Shown here: piece by piece, positions 44,790-54,432 of the stretch
Numbering within the stretch: the stretch's first letter is position 1
Layout: every line of letters begins with the position of its first letter
Assembly (NCBI RefSeq): GCF_003076755.1
Contig: NZ_QDKM01000001.1
Location: 558,001-622,000, forward strand
From: Pararhodobacter oceanensis
GTDB lineage: Bacteria; Pseudomonadota; Alphaproteobacteria; Rhodobacterales; Rhodobacteraceae
DNA length: 64,000 nucleotides
Reading direction: 5' to 3'
Translations under genes and position numbers: made by a program
Notes under the pieces: generated by a model
What the model was told of the DNA's origin: nothing
The model's input: the letters and a program-made list of their open reading frames with translations, nothing else
Database searches by the model: none

Positions 44790-45221
44790 TTACTGCGCGC
44801 GATCAATCCGCGTGGTCAGATGGATCAGGCTCTCCGACAGCCGCACACCGGGCAAGCCACCGACCGCATCGAGCACCGCATCCAATGCCGTGGTGCTCTC
44901 GGCGGCGACCTGCAACAGCAGATCGAATCGCCCCGAGGTGGTAAAGGCGCGCTCGATTTCCGGCATCGCCCGCAGCCGCGACAGAATCGCCGCCTGCGAG
45001 CGCGGCTCGATCCCCACCAGCACCGAGGCGCGGATCAGGGGTCGCAGCGCCTCGGCGCCAAGTTTTACAGTGTATCCGGCGATCGCACCGCTGGTTTCCA
45101 GCCGGTCGAGCCGCGATTGCACCGTGGTCCGCGCCACCCGCAATTTGCGCGCCAAAGTCGCCACCGATTGCCGCGCGTCGGTGCGCAAATGCCCGATCAG
45201 AGCCTTATCGAGATCATCCAT
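44790..45221 (-). CDS. Lrp/AsnC family transcriptional regulator
   Basis: A 143-residue regulator with an N-terminal winged helix (DLDKALIGHLRTDARQSVAT, LRVARTTVQSRLDRLETSG) and a C-terminal RAM/AsnC ligand domain (IEPRSQAAILSRLRAMPEIE, TSGRFDLLLQVAA). It is divergent from the ODC-like decarboxylase gene and probably controls that gene and itself from the 151 bp between them. Confidence 0.93.
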   Translation of the reverse strand: MDDLDKALIGHLRTDARQSVATLARKLRVARTTVQSRLDRLETSGAIAGYTVKLGAEALRPLIRASVLVGIEPRSQAAILSRLRAMPEIERAFTTSGRFDLLLQVAAESTTALDAVLDAVGGLPGVRLSESLIHLTTRIDRAQ

Positions 45222-45238
45222 GTCACTTCGCCATATTT

Positions 45239-45257
45239 TTCGTCATAATAACGCGAA
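45239..45257. promoter_or_regulatory. Candidate Lrp/AsnC operator
   Basis: TTCGTCATAATAACGCGAA is an imperfect inverted repeat (TTCG...CGAA) with an A/T-rich centre, and TTCGTCAT is followed by the related TTGCGTCAT about 16 bp on. It sits about 20 bp from the regulator's start codon in the divergent gap. The fit to Lrp-type sites is general, not exact. Confidence 0.35.
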
Positions 45258-45372
45258 TTTGCGTCATTTCATATCTTTCTATTGGTGGAAATGTCGCCTA
45301 GTTGCGCCATCCTGTTCTATAGTGCCGGAGAGGGTCCGGACACGATGAACAGCAAGGCGAAAGGTCACACTC

Positions 45373-46533
45373 ATGGGTTTTGCCGACACCATCTGGTCCG
45401 ATCCGGTCGATTATCTGCGCGCCGTCGGGCCCAATGATCCGGTTATGTTTCTCTCGCCCGCCGCGCTGCAAGCGCAGGCGCAGCGCTTCACCCGTGGCTT
45501 TCCGGGGCTGGTGACCTATGCGGTCAAATCGAACCCCGAAGAGGCTGTGATCACAAACCTCGCCGCCGCCGGTCTGCGCGGTTTCGACGTCGCCTCGCCC
45601 GATGAAATCGCGATGATCAGCCGCTTGGTCCCCGACGCCGCGCTGCATTACAACAATCCAGTGCGCGCGCGCCATGAGATCATCTTTGCCGTGGGCCGCG
45701 ATGTCGCCTCTTATTCGGTGGATTCGCTCTCCGAGCTCGACAAGCTGTTCGCGCTGGTCCCGACCACCCGATCCAATGGCGAACCCGTTGAAGTCACTGC
45801 GCGCTTCAAGCTGCCGGTGGCCGGTGCGGCCTATGATTTCGGGGCCAAATTCGGCGCCACCGAAGCCGTCGCCACCGAGATCCTCGCGCGTGTCGCCGAG
45901 CGTGGATATGTGCCCTCGCTGACCTTTCATCCCGGCACGCAATGCACCGATCCGATGGCCTGGGACGCCTATATCCACGCCGCCGGACGCATCGCCCAAG
46001 CCGCGGGTGTGAGCATCGAGCGGCTCAATGTCGGCGGCGGTTTCCCCTCGCACCGCGTGCAGGCGCAGACGCCCGAGCTGGAGGCGATTTTCGCCCTCAT
46101 CGCCCGCGTCACCGATGAGGTGTTCGGCGATGCCGCACCCGCATTGGTCTGCGAACCGGGCCGCGCCATGGTCGCCGATAGTTTCGCACTGTTGGCGCGG
46201 ATCAAAGCCCTGCGCGACGACGCCCATGTGTTCCTCAATGACGGGGTTTACGGGGCGTTTTCCGAGCTGCCGCTGATGGGCGCGATGGATCGGATCACCG
46301 CTTGGTCACCCGAAGGCGCGCAGCGGCGCGGCGAAATCCGAGGCCGCACCGTCTTTGGCCCGACCTGCGACAGCGTCGACCGCCTGCCCGGCGACACCCC
46401 CCTGCCCGGCGATATCGAAGAGGGTGATTTCCTCTTGATCCAGGGTATGGGCGCCTATTCGGTTCCGACCAACACGCGGTTCAACGGCTTCGGCGCCTTG
46501 GCCGTGCAACTGGTGATCGAGCTCGGCGATTAA
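45373..46533 (+). CDS. Ornithine/diaminopimelate decarboxylase-like PLP enzyme (fold III)
   Basis: A 386-residue type III-fold decarboxylase, most like the eukaryotic-type ornithine decarboxylase of alphaproteobacteria, which makes putrescine. PLP-lysine is Lys52 in YAVKSN; HPGTQC, NVGGGFPS, EPGRAMVAD and the catalytic cysteine in FGPTCDSVD follow in the family order. It is divergent from an Lrp regulator. With the nearby gamma-glutamyl ligase operon it might bear on polyamine balance, but lysine or carboxynorspermidine decarboxylase activity is possible. Confidence 0.87.
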   Translation: MGFADTIWSDPVDYLRAVGPNDPVMFLSPAALQAQAQRFTRGFPGLVTYAVKSNPEEAVITNLAAAGLRGFDVASPDEIAMISRLVPDAALHYNNPVRARHEIIFAVGRDVASYSVDSLSELDKLFALVPTTRSNGEPVEVTARFKLPVAGAAYDFGAKFGATEAVATEILARVAERGYVPSLTFHPGTQCTDPMAWDAYIHAAGRIAQAAGVSIERLNVGGGFPSHRVQAQTPELEAIFALIARVTDEVFGDAAPALVCEPGRAMVADSFALLARIKALRDDAHVFLNDGVYGAFSELPLMGAMDRITAWSPEGAQRRGEIRGRTVFGPTCDSVDRLPGDTPLPGDIEEGDFLLIQGMGAYSVPTNTRFNGFGALAVQLVIELGD

Positions 46534-46668
46534 CCAATCTGCCCGCGGCAATTAACCAAACCGCCCAAATCCCCGCTGCGCCGCCTGACCCGAGGGCGGC
46601 ACGGCGCTTCCCCCTTGCCCTCGCTTGATCCGCAGCTATCCTGCGCGCTCACCGGCAAGGGGGGCATC

Positions 46669-48951
46669 ATGCGCGCATTCGGACAATCGCAAAGCGTCAA
46701 ACGGCGCGAGGATATTCGTTTCCTCACCGGCGAAGGCCGCTATATATCTGATATCGCACCAAAAACTGCGCTGACCGCGGTCTTCCTGCGGGCGCCCACC
46801 GCCCATGCCGATGTGCTGGCGATCGACACCAGCGAGGCCGCGCAGATGCCCGGCGTCGCCGCGATCCTCACCGCCAAAGACCTTCACGCCGCCGGTCTCA
46901 CCGCCGGCATGGCGACAACCCCGGCCAAGGACCAGCGTGACCAGACCGGCGCCACCCCGCGCCGCCCATTTCTGGCCGAGGACCGCGTGCGCCATGTCGG
47001 CGAACCCGTCGCCCTGATCGTCGCCGAGACACGCGACGCCGCCCTAGATGCCGCCGAGGCGATCATCGTCGATTACGGCGAACACCCCGCCCATGTTGCG
47101 CTAGCCGAAGGCGGCGCGCAATTGCACGCCGAAGCGCCCGAAAACCTCGCCTATGACTGGCAATTGGGCGATGAAAACGCGGTTAACGCGGCCTTCAAAA
47201 ACGCCGCCCATGTCACCACGCTCTCGGTCGTCCAGAACCGCGTCACCGTCGCCAGCATGGAACCCCGCGCCGCCTATGCCGAATGGGAAGGCGAGCGCGT
47301 GCATCTGGCCTACGGCGGCCAAGGCGTCTGGGGCATCAAACGCGACCTCGCCCGCTGTTTCGACCTCGACCCCGAGCGCGTGCGCGTCACCACCCCCGAT
47401 GTCGGCGGCGGCTTCGGGATGAAGGCGATGAACCACCCGGAATATTTCGCCATTGTGCAAGCCGCGCGGCAATTGGGCCGCCCGGTGGTGTGGATTTCCG
47501 ACCGCTCGGAAGCGATGCAAAGCGACAATGGCGCCCGCGATCTGACCAGCACCGCCGAGCTCGCCTTTGATGCCGACCACCGCATTCTCGCCTACCGCGT
47601 GAACACCGTCTCGAACCTCGGCGCCTATAACTCGGGCTTTGGTCAGAACATCCAGTCGATGCTGTTTTCCAAAGTCCTGACAGGCACTTACCATATTCCC
47701 TGCGCGCTGTTGAACGTCAAAGGCCTGTTCACCAACACCACCCCGGTCGATGCCTACCGCGGCGCCGGACGCCCCGAGGCGATCACCCTGCTTGAGCGCA
47801 CTATGGATATGGCCGCGCGCGAATTGGACCTCTCGCCCTTCGATCTACGCGCCCGCAATTTCATCGCGCCCGAGGCCTTCCCCTATACCACGCCCGCCGA
47901 GGTCACCTATGACGTCGGCGAGTTCACCCGCGTGCTCGAACGCGCCAAAATCGAGGGCGATCTGGCCGGTTTCCCCGCCCGCAAAGCCGCCAGCGAAGCG
48001 GCCGGAAAACTGCGCGGTATGGGCCTGTGCTACTACATCGAATCGATCCTTGGCGACGACCGTGAGGACGCCACGGTAGAATTCACCGATGAGGGCCGCG
48101 TAACCCTCTATGTTGGCACCCAATCCAACGGCCAAGGCCATGAAACCGTTTACGCCCAATATCTTAGCGACCTGACCGGCGTGCCCTATGAGGCCATCGA
48201 CGTCGTACAAGGCGACAGCGACCGTATCGAACGCGGCGGCGGCACCGGCGGCTCGCGTTCGGTCACCGTGCAGAGTTTCGCCACCCATGCGACCAGCGAG
48301 AAAATGGTTAACGCCTTCTGCGCATTTCTTGAATCCGAATATGATGCTGCGCCCTATACATTCGCCGATGGCATCTTCTCCGCCCCCGGTTCCAACCAGC
48401 GCCCGACCCTGCTGGAAGCCGCCGATCTCGCCCGCCAGCGGGACCGCAAAGACCTCCTGCGCCACCACAACCGCGCGCAGCTTCCCGCCCGCTCTTTCCC
48501 CAATGGCGCGCATATCTGCGAGGTTGAAATCGACCCCGAAACCGGCGCGCTGGTGATGGATCGCTATGTCGCCGTCGATGATCTGGGCACGCTGATGCAT
48601 CCGATGCTGGCCGAGGGACAGGTCCATGGCGGCGTCGCACAGGGCTTCGGTCAAGCGGTAATTGAAAACACGGTTTACGATGGTGACGGGCAGTTGTTAA
48701 CCGGCAGCTTTATGGATTACGCCCTGCCCCGCGCCGCGGATCTGCCGATGATCGGTTTTGTCAGCGAGCCGACACCGTCGAAAAATAACCCGATCGGCAT
48801 GAAGGGCTGCGGCGAGGCCGGGACCGTCGGCGCGCTGGCCGCGGTTGGCAATGCCGTGCTCGACGCGCTCTGGGATCGCGGCGTGCGCCATATCGACATG
48901 CCCTTCACCCCGCACCGCATCTGGACCTGGCTCAAGGAGGCCCAAAAATGA
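46669..48951 (+). CDS. Molybdenum hydroxylase large subunit (xanthine dehydrogenase/CoxL family)
   Basis: A 760-residue molybdopterin-binding subunit. It starts FGQSQSVKRREDIRFLTGEGRY, holds AYRGAGRPEA (form II type; true CO dehydrogenases have AYRCSFR), and ends with MKGCGEAGTVGALAAVGNA containing the active-site glutamate. It is therefore not a form I CO dehydrogenase. The usual FAD (CoxM) and 2Fe-2S (CoxS) partners are absent next to it. The ATG at 46669 has AAGGGGGG upstream. It overlaps the downstream aminotransferase by 4 nt (ATGA). Confidence 0.9.
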   Translation: MRAFGQSQSVKRREDIRFLTGEGRYISDIAPKTALTAVFLRAPTAHADVLAIDTSEAAQMPGVAAILTAKDLHAAGLTAGMATTPAKDQRDQTGATPRRPFLAEDRVRHVGEPVALIVAETRDAALDAAEAIIVDYGEHPAHVALAEGGAQLHAEAPENLAYDWQLGDENAVNAAFKNAAHVTTLSVVQNRVTVASMEPRAAYAEWEGERVHLAYGGQGVWGIKRDLARCFDLDPERVRVTTPDVGGGFGMKAMNHPEYFAIVQAARQLGRPVVWISDRSEAMQSDNGARDLTSTAELAFDADHRILAYRVNTVSNLGAYNSGFGQNIQSMLFSKVLTGTYHIPCALLNVKGLFTNTTPVDAYRGAGRPEAITLLERTMDMAARELDLSPFDLRARNFIAPEAFPYTTPAEVTYDVGEFTRVLERAKIEGDLAGFPARKAASEAAGKLRGMGLCYYIESILGDDREDATVEFTDEGRVTLYVGTQSNGQGHETVYAQYLSDLTGVPYEAIDVVQGDSDRIERGGGTGGSRSVTVQSFATHATSEKMVNAFCAFLESEYDAAPYTFADGIFSAPGSNQRPTLLEAADLARQRDRKDLLRHHNRAQLPARSFPNGAHICEVEIDPETGALVMDRYVAVDDLGTLMHPMLAEGQVHGGVAQGFGQAVIENTVYDGDGQLLTGSFMDYALPRAADLPMIGFVSEPTPSKNNPIGMKGCGEAGTVGALAAVGNAVLDALWDRGVRHIDMPFTPHRIWTWLKEAQK

Positions 48952-50060
48952 CCGGACCCCGCTTTACCGATCTGGTTAACGCGCTGCCCGCAACCGTGCC
49001 ATTTGTCGGGCCTGAAACCGCCGAACGTGCCCGCGGCGCGCCCTTTACCGCGCGGCTGGGCGCCAATGAAAACGGTTTCGGCCCCTCGCCCAAGGCCATC
49101 GCGGCGATGAATGCCGCCAATGCCGAGCAGTGGAAATACGGCGACGCCCAAAGCCATGATCTGCGCGCCGCGATTGCCGAACGGCTGGGCATCACGCCCG
49201 CGCATCTGGTGGTCGGTGAGGGGATCGACGGGCTCTTGGGCTACCTCGTGCGCTTGCTCGTCGCGCCCGGAGACGCGGTGGTCACTTCGGAGGGCGCCTA
49301 TCCGACCTTCAACTACCATGTCGCGGGCTTCGGCGGCACCTTGCACAAAGTGCCCTATAAAGACGACCACGAAGACCCCGCTGCGCTGATCGCCAAGGCC
49401 CGCGAGAGTGGCGCGAAACTGATCTATCTGGCCAATCCCGACAATCCGATGGGCACTTGGCACGAGGCCGCGGTGATCGAACGCATGGTTAACGAGGTCC
49501 CCGAGGGCACGCTCCTGATCCTTGATGAGGCCTATATCGAATTCGCCCCCGATGGCACCGCGCCACAGATCGCCGCCGACGACCCACGGGTGATCCGCAT
49601 GCGCACCTTTTCCAAAGGCTACGCGCTGGCCGGCGCCCGCGTCGGCTATGCGATCGGCGCGCCCACACTGATCACCGCTTTTGACAAAGTGCGCAACCAT
49701 TTCGGCATGAACCGCGCCGCGCAGATCGGCGCCTTGGCGGCGTTCAATGACCGCGCACATCTGGCGAGAATTCGGGCGGCTTGCACCACGGCGCGCGCGC
49801 GAATCACCCAGATCGCCCGCGACAACGGCCTCAATGCCATGCCCTCGGCGACCAATTTCGTCGCCGTGGATTGCGGCGGCGACGGGGATTTCGCCCGTAG
49901 CGTCCTCGCCGAGATCATCGCGCAGGGTGTGTTCATCCGCATGCCGTTTTGCGCCCCACAAGACCGCTGCATCCGCGTCAGCCTGGGCCCCGAGGCCGAA
50001 TTGGACGCCTTCGCCGCCGCCCTACCCCGGGCACTCAAAGCCGCAAGCGCCAAGATTTGA
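48948..50060 (+). CDS. Class I/II aminotransferase, histidinol-phosphate-aminotransferase-like
   Basis: PLP enzyme of 370 residues, HisC-like: ARLGANENGFGPSP, YGDAQSHDLRAAIAERLG, YLANPDNPMGTW, ILDEAYIEF and the PLP lysine in RTFSKGYALAGARVGYAIG. The substrate is open: HisC paralogues often act on aromatic or other amino acids. Translation is coupled to the molybdenum hydroxylase, which suggests a shared catabolic route. A thioesterase gene follows after 8 bp. Confidence 0.87.
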   Translation: MTGPRFTDLVNALPATVPFVGPETAERARGAPFTARLGANENGFGPSPKAIAAMNAANAEQWKYGDAQSHDLRAAIAERLGITPAHLVVGEGIDGLLGYLVRLLVAPGDAVVTSEGAYPTFNYHVAGFGGTLHKVPYKDDHEDPAALIAKARESGAKLIYLANPDNPMGTWHEAAVIERMVNEVPEGTLLILDEAYIEFAPDGTAPQIAADDPRVIRMRTFSKGYALAGARVGYAIGAPTLITAFDKVRNHFGMNRAAQIGALAAFNDRAHLARIRAACTTARARITQIARDNGLNAMPSATNFVAVDCGGDGDFARSVLAEIIAQGVFIRMPFCAPQDRCIRVSLGPEAELDAFAAALPRALKAASAKI

Positions 50061-50068
50061 GAAAGAAT

Positions 50069-50569
50069 ATGTCCAAACAATTCGCCGCCAAAACCCCCGA
50101 AGACCTGCCCAGCGCCGAGACCCTGCTGGCGATGAGCGGGCTGGAATTCATCGAGGCGATCTTTAATGGCGAGGTCTCCGGCCCGCCGATTGCGGAGCTG
50201 ATGAATTTCAAACTCCACCATGTCGAGAAGGGCAAAGTCACCTTCCGCGGCGCGCCTCAATTCACCCATTTCAACCCGATGGGCGGCACCCATGGCGGCT
50301 GGTATGGCACCATTCTCGACAGCGCTCTGGGCTGCGCCGTGGCCACGACATTGTCCAAGGGCAGCACTTATACCACGTTAGAATATAAGGTAAATCTCAC
50401 CCGCGCGATCAAGGCCGGGCAATGGGTCGATTGCACCGCCCATGTGCAGCATTCCGGCCGTTCCACCGCCGTGGCCGAGGCGGTGATCACCGGCGTTGAA
50501 GATGGCAAAATCTACGCCACCGGCTCCACCACCTGCATCATTCTGCGCCCCAAGACCCCGACAATTTAG
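50069..50569 (+). CDS. PaaI family thioesterase
   Basis: Hotdog-fold acyl-CoA thioesterase of 166 residues: FTHFNPMGGTHGGWYGTILDSALG and the loop holding the likely catalytic Asp match the PaaI/YdiI group. It starts at ATG 50069, 8 bp after the aminotransferase stop, with AGAAAGAA upstream, and is the last gene of a three-gene run. A family-D element follows. Confidence 0.87.
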   Translation: MSKQFAAKTPEDLPSAETLLAMSGLEFIEAIFNGEVSGPPIAELMNFKLHHVEKGKVTFRGAPQFTHFNPMGGTHGGWYGTILDSALGCAVATTLSKGSTYTTLEYKVNLTRAIKAGQWVDCTAHVQHSGRSTAVAEAVITGVEDGKIYATGSTTCIILRPKTPTI

Positions 50570-50587
50570 CTAAAATTGCCCTCCCCC

Positions 50588-50651
50588 GCTTCATCTTGCG
50601 AAAAATACTCTGGGGGTGAATTTGCGCAGCAAAGAGGGGGCAAAGCCCCCT
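50588..50651 (+). repeat. Family D 3' element
   Basis: CTTCATCTTGCGAAAAATAC begins about 20 bp after the thioesterase stop, followed by TCTGGGGG and a hairpin GAGGGGG/CCCCCT. Same strand and place as the other four D copies. Confidence 0.65.
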
Positions 50652-50660
50652 AGTCCTTGG

Positions 50661-50807
50661 CCCGTGGGCACCACGGGCCGCGCCCGACCCTCCCCCCGGG
50701 AGGGCGCATCGGCGATGTCACTAGCGGCTCATCCGACGTTGATGCTTTCAGATGCGCCGCTTTGTTCCAAACATTCAAGCGCCCACCCAGGGTCGGGCGC
50801 GTCCCTT
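50661..50807 (+). repeat. Repeat family A, copy 7
   Basis: Clear A unit: CCCGTGGGCACCACGGGCC, GCGCCCGACCCTCCCCCCGG, CATCCGACGTTGATGCTTT, then GCGCCCACCCAGGGTCGGG. It lies between the convergent thioesterase and methyltransferase genes. Confidence 0.85.
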
Positions 50808-50843
50808 ATCGCTTGATGTTGAACGTCTGCGTCAGACGCCCTC

Positions 50844-51443
50844 TCAAACCTTCCGCGCCACCACATCAATCAGCGCCGAATGCCCCGCATGGCCGCGCCC
50901 CTCTTGCACGTCGCGCTCATAGGCGGCCAGCCGCTCGATCTGCCAGCCGTCAAAGGCGTCGCGCAACATGTCCTCGGTATACATATGATCGGCGCAGGGC
51001 GGCCCGCCGGTACCCAACCCCACTTGCTCGGGCGTATAGCCGTGCAGCACCAACCGCCCGCCCGGGCGCAGCGCCCGGCTCAGATCGGCGAATTGCGCGG
51101 GGCGTTCCGCAGGCGTGGCGTATTGGATGAAAATCCCCACCACCATGTCGAACTGACGATCCCAGTCCCAGTCCGCCCAAGCAATCTCATGTGCCTCCAG
51201 TGCCACACCGCGTGCCTCGGCCAATGCCCGCGCGCGGGCCACGGCGGTGGGCGATTGCTCGAAACTGCACACCTGCAGCCCGCATCCAGCCAGATAAACG
51301 CCATTGCGCCCCTCGCCATCGGCAACACAGAGCACCGTGCCCCCACCGACATCTGCCGTCAGCCAAGGGTTTTCCACCAGCATCTGCGCCGGTTCGGTGC
51401 CGAAAAGATACGCCTCAGAGGCGCCGTAACGGTCTTCCCACAT
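50844..51443 (-). CDS. Class I SAM-dependent methyltransferase
   Basis: A 199-residue methyltransferase with motif I VLCVADGEGRNGVYLA, motif IV-like FDMVVGIFIQYATP, and LRPGGRLVLHGYTPEQ. The start MWEDRYGASEAYLFGTEP is typical of the tellurite-resistance/TPMT-like small-molecule group. The substrate is unknown. It begins 21 bp after the priA stop on the same strand and may be co-transcribed. Confidence 0.82.
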   Translation of the reverse strand: MWEDRYGASEAYLFGTEPAQMLVENPWLTADVGGGTVLCVADGEGRNGVYLAGCGLQVCSFEQSPTAVARARALAEARGVALEAHEIAWADWDWDRQFDMVVGIFIQYATPAERPAQFADLSRALRPGGRLVLHGYTPEQVGLGTGGPPCADHMYTEDMLRDAFDGWQIERLAAYERDVQEGRGHAGHSALIDVVARKV

Positions 51444-51464
51444 CGCCAGTCTCCCATAGAAAAG

Positions 51465-53708
51465 TTACCAAAAGCTTTGCGGATCAATATCCACCGCCAG
51501 CCGCAGATCATTGGGCAGTTTCACCCCATTCAACCAGGCCCGTATCGCCTGCTGCAACGGCGCACCCTTGTCGGATTTGATCAACAGCCGCACCCTATGG
51601 CGCCCGCGCACCCTTGCAATCGGCGCCGGTGCGGGGCCAAAGACCTGCGCGCCAATCCGGTGCAGGGGCTCGGCACGATCGGCCAGCGCATTGCCCATCT
51701 CGAAGGCGTGTTCCAGATGCGGCGAGGACAGGATCACCCCCGCCAGCCGCCCGAAAGGCGGCATCCCCAGCGCGCGGCGTTCCTGCGCTTCAGCCTGCCA
51801 AAACCCCTCGTCATCGCCCGACAATATCGCCTTGATCACCGGATGTTCGGGCTGATGGGTCTGCATCAAGGCCACGCCCTTACGCTCGGCCCGCCCCGCG
51901 CGCCCGGCCACCTGCCGGATCAGTTGAAATGTGCGTTCGGCGGCGCGTAGATCACCGCCGTGCAGCCCGAGATCCGCGTCAATCACGCCAACAAGAGTCA
52001 AATACGGGAAATTATGCCCCTTGGCGACCAATTGCGTGCCAATCACAATGTCGGCGCCCCCGTCGGCGATCTCGGAAATCTGCTCTTTCAGCGCCCGCGC
52101 CGAGCCGAACAGATCCGAGGATAGCACCGCCACGCGCGCCTCGGGCCAAAGCGCGCGCGCCTCTTCCTCCATCCGCTCGACCCCCGGCCCGACGGGATGC
52201 ATCGTGCCGGGTTTCTCGCAGGATGGGCAACTCTCGGGCACCGGCGCCGTCGCCCCGCATTGATGGCACATCAGCCGCTTGAGAAACCTATGCTCGACCA
52301 GCCGCGCGTCGCAATCCTTGCACTGCATCTGGTGCCCGCAGCCCCGACAAATCGTCATCGGCGCATAGCCACGGCGGTTGAGAAACAGCAGGCTCTGTTC
52401 GCCAGCCGCAATCCGCGCATCCACCGCCTCTTTCAGCGCGGGCGAGATCCAGCGGCCATGCGGCACCTGCTGCTCGCGCATGTCAATCGCGGCCATTTCG
52501 GGCAGTTCCGCCACGCCAAACCGCGCCAATAGATCCAATCGGTCGTATTTTCCGGTCTTCGCGTTGACCCATGTTTCCAGACAGGGCGTCGCCGAGGCCA
52601 AGACCACCTGCGATCCGGCAATCGAGGCGCGCAGCACCGCCATATCGCGGGCGTTATACAGAACCCCGTCCTCTTGCTTATAGCTCGCGTCGTGTTCCTC
52701 ATCGACCACGATCAACCCCAGATCGCGGTAGGGCAGGAACAGCGCCGAACGCGCGCCGACCACCAGATCGATGCCCCCCTCGCCCGCCATCCGCCAGAGC
52801 CGCCGCCGTTCGGTCACCGTCACGCCCGAATGCCACTCGCCGGGCCGCGCGCCAAACCGCGCTTCGACCCGCTCGAGAAACCCCTCAGTGAGGCCAATCT
52901 CGGGCAGCAGCACCAGCGCTTGGCGCCCCTGCCGTAGACATTCCGCCACCGCCTCAAGATAGACTTCCGTTTTCCCCGAGCCGGTCACGCCCTTCAGCAT
53001 CGTCACGCTGAAATCACCCGCTTTCTCGCGCAATTCCGCCGAGGCTTTCGCCTGATCCTCGGATAATTCCTTACTCGGCCGCGCAGGATCAAGTCGCGGA
53101 TAAGGCTGGTCTTTTGGCGCCTCGCCTTCGATCAGCGCGCCCTGTGCGGCCATCGTATGCACCACCGGCCCCGAGACGCCCGCGGCGCGGGTGATCTCGC
53201 CCACGGTCAGCGCCGCGCCCGCATAGCCTTCGAACACATCATAGACCCGCTGCCGCGCCTCGGTCATCCGTTTGGGCGGCGGGCCGGGGCGGTAGACGCG
53301 CATCATCGCCGGCCCCTTGAACAGCCCCGGCGCGCGGGTGGCCAGAAACAGCATCAGCGACAGCGGCGTCAGCGTGTAATCCGCCGCGCGGCCCAGAAAC
53401 ACGCGCAATTCCTCGCGCATCGGCGGCACATCCAGCACCCGCAGCACCGCGCGCAGCTTGTTGACCGGATAATCCCCCGTCGCAGGCCCCCAGACCACAC
53501 CCAGAACCTTGCGCGGCCCCAAGGGCACCTCGACGAAATCACCGATCACCGCGCCCCCCTCCGGCGCGCGGTAATCCAGCATCCGGTCCAGGGGCTGGGT
53601 GGTCAGAACACTGAGCGGTTGACCGGATTTGAACGGTTGATCGAACAGCGCATCCATGCGGGTAATGGCCTTCCAGACGGGAACGACATAGGGTATGACG
53701 CGACCCAT
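51465..53708 (-). CDS. priA: Primosomal protein N' (replication restart helicase PriA)
   Basis: ATP-dependent 3'-5' helicase that restarts stalled forks. The 747-residue protein has an N-terminal DNA-binding part ([19 protein letters not shown]), Walker [14 protein letters not shown], the DEAH-type [12 protein letters not shown], the zinc-binding cysteines in [13 protein letters not shown] and CHQCG ... CPSC, and helicase motifs [11 protein letters not shown] and [14 protein letters not shown]. The frame stays open far upstream, but that part is antisense to the transaldolase gene. I place the start at the ATG at 53708, with GGAAG just before it; 53657 is an alternative. Confidence 0.93.
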   Translation of the reverse strand: MGRVIPYVVPVWKAITRMDALFDQPFKSGQPLSVLTTQPLDRMLDYRAPEGGAVIGDFVEVPLGPRKVLGVVWGPATGDYPVNKLRAVLRVLDVPPMREELRVFLGRAADYTLTPLSLMLFLATRAPGLFKGPAMMRVYRPGPPPKRMTEARQRVYDVFEGYAGAALTVGEITRAAGVSGPVVHTMAAQGALIEGEAPKDQPYPRLDPARPSKELSEDQAKASAELREKAGDFSVTMLKGVTGSGKTEVYLEAVAECLRQGRQALVLLPEIGLTEGFLERVEARFGARPGEWHSGVTVTERRRLWRMAGEGGIDLVVGARSALFLPYRDLGLIVVDEEHDASYKQEDGVLYNARDMAVLRASIAGSQVVLASATPCLETWVNAKTGKYDRLDLLARFGVAELPEMAAIDMREQQVPHGRWISPALKEAVDARIAAGEQSLLFLNRRGYAPMTICRGCGHQMQCKDCDARLVEHRFLKRLMCHQCGATAPVPESCPSCEKPGTMHPVGPGVERMEEEARALWPEARVAVLSSDLFGSARALKEQISEIADGGADIVIGTQLVAKGHNFPYLTLVGVIDADLGLHGGDLRAAERTFQLIRQVAGRAGRAERKGVALMQTHQPEHPVIKAILSGDDEGFWQAEAQERRALGMPPFGRLAGVILSSPHLEHAFEMGNALADRAEPLHRIGAQVFGPAPAPIARVRGRHRVRLLIKSDKGAPLQQAIRAWLNGVKLPNDLRLAVDIDPQSFW

Positions 53709-53735
53709 AGGCTTCCGCAACCACAAGAGAGCGCC

Positions 53736-54389
53736 ATGAAATTCTTTATCGACACCGCCGATGTTCCGGCGATCCGCGACCTGCATGACCTTGGCATGGT
53801 TGACGGGGTCACCACCAACCCCTCGCTGATCATGAAATCGGGACGCGATATTATCGAAGTGACGCGCGAGATTTGCTCGTTTGTCGAAGGTCCGGTCTCC
53901 GCCGAAGTGGTGGCGCTCGAGGCTGACGCGATGATCAAAGAGGGCCGCCATCTGGCCGAGATCGCCTCCAATATCGCGGTCAAACTGCCGCTGACTTGGG
54001 ACGGGCTGAAAGCCTGTAAGGTGCTGTCGGGCGAAGGCAAAATGGTCAATGTCACGCTCTGCTTCAGCCCCAATCAGGCGCTGCTCGCAGCCAAGGCCGG
54101 TGCGACCTTCATCAGCCCCTTCATCGGGCGTCTTGATGATATCCACCTCGACGGGATGGAGCTGATCCACGATATCCGCGCGATTTATGACAATTACGAT
54201 TTCAAAACCGAAATCCTCGCCGCCTCGATCCGCTCGGTGAACCATGTCACCCAATGCGCGCTGGCCGGATCGGATGTGATCACCGCCCCGCCCGAGGTGA
54301 TCCGCAAGCTGGCCGCGCATCCGCTGACCGATGCAGGTCTGGCACAGTTTATGAAAGACTGGGAAAAAACCGGTCAGAAAATCATCTGA
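53736..54389 (+). CDS. Transaldolase, fructose-6-phosphate-aldolase-like (short form)
   Basis: A 217-residue class I aldolase of the short TalC/Fsa group: [21 protein letters not shown], the Schiff-base lysine in AVKLPLT (Lys83), [28 protein letters not shown] and ASIRSVNHV. Short members act as transaldolase in many bacteria; sequence alone does not tell it from fructose-6-phosphate aldolase. It starts 27 bp from the divergent priA start, so both promoters must lie within or beyond coding sequence. Confidence 0.92.
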   Translation: MKFFIDTADVPAIRDLHDLGMVDGVTTNPSLIMKSGRDIIEVTREICSFVEGPVSAEVVALEADAMIKEGRHLAEIASNIAVKLPLTWDGLKACKVLSGEGKMVNVTLCFSPNQALLAAKAGATFISPFIGRLDDIHLDGMELIHDIRAIYDNYDFKTEILAASIRSVNHVTQCALAGSDVITAPPEVIRKLAAHPLTDAGLAQFMKDWEKTGQKII

Positions 54390-54432
54390 TCTGGTGTAGG
54401 GTCGACGCAAAGACAGCAAGATCGGGGCGAAG

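Noticed and set aside
46669-48951. Form I CO dehydrogenase large subunit (coxL)
   Set aside because: The diagnostic active-site loop AYRCSFR is absent; the protein has AYRGAGR of form II/other hydroxylases.
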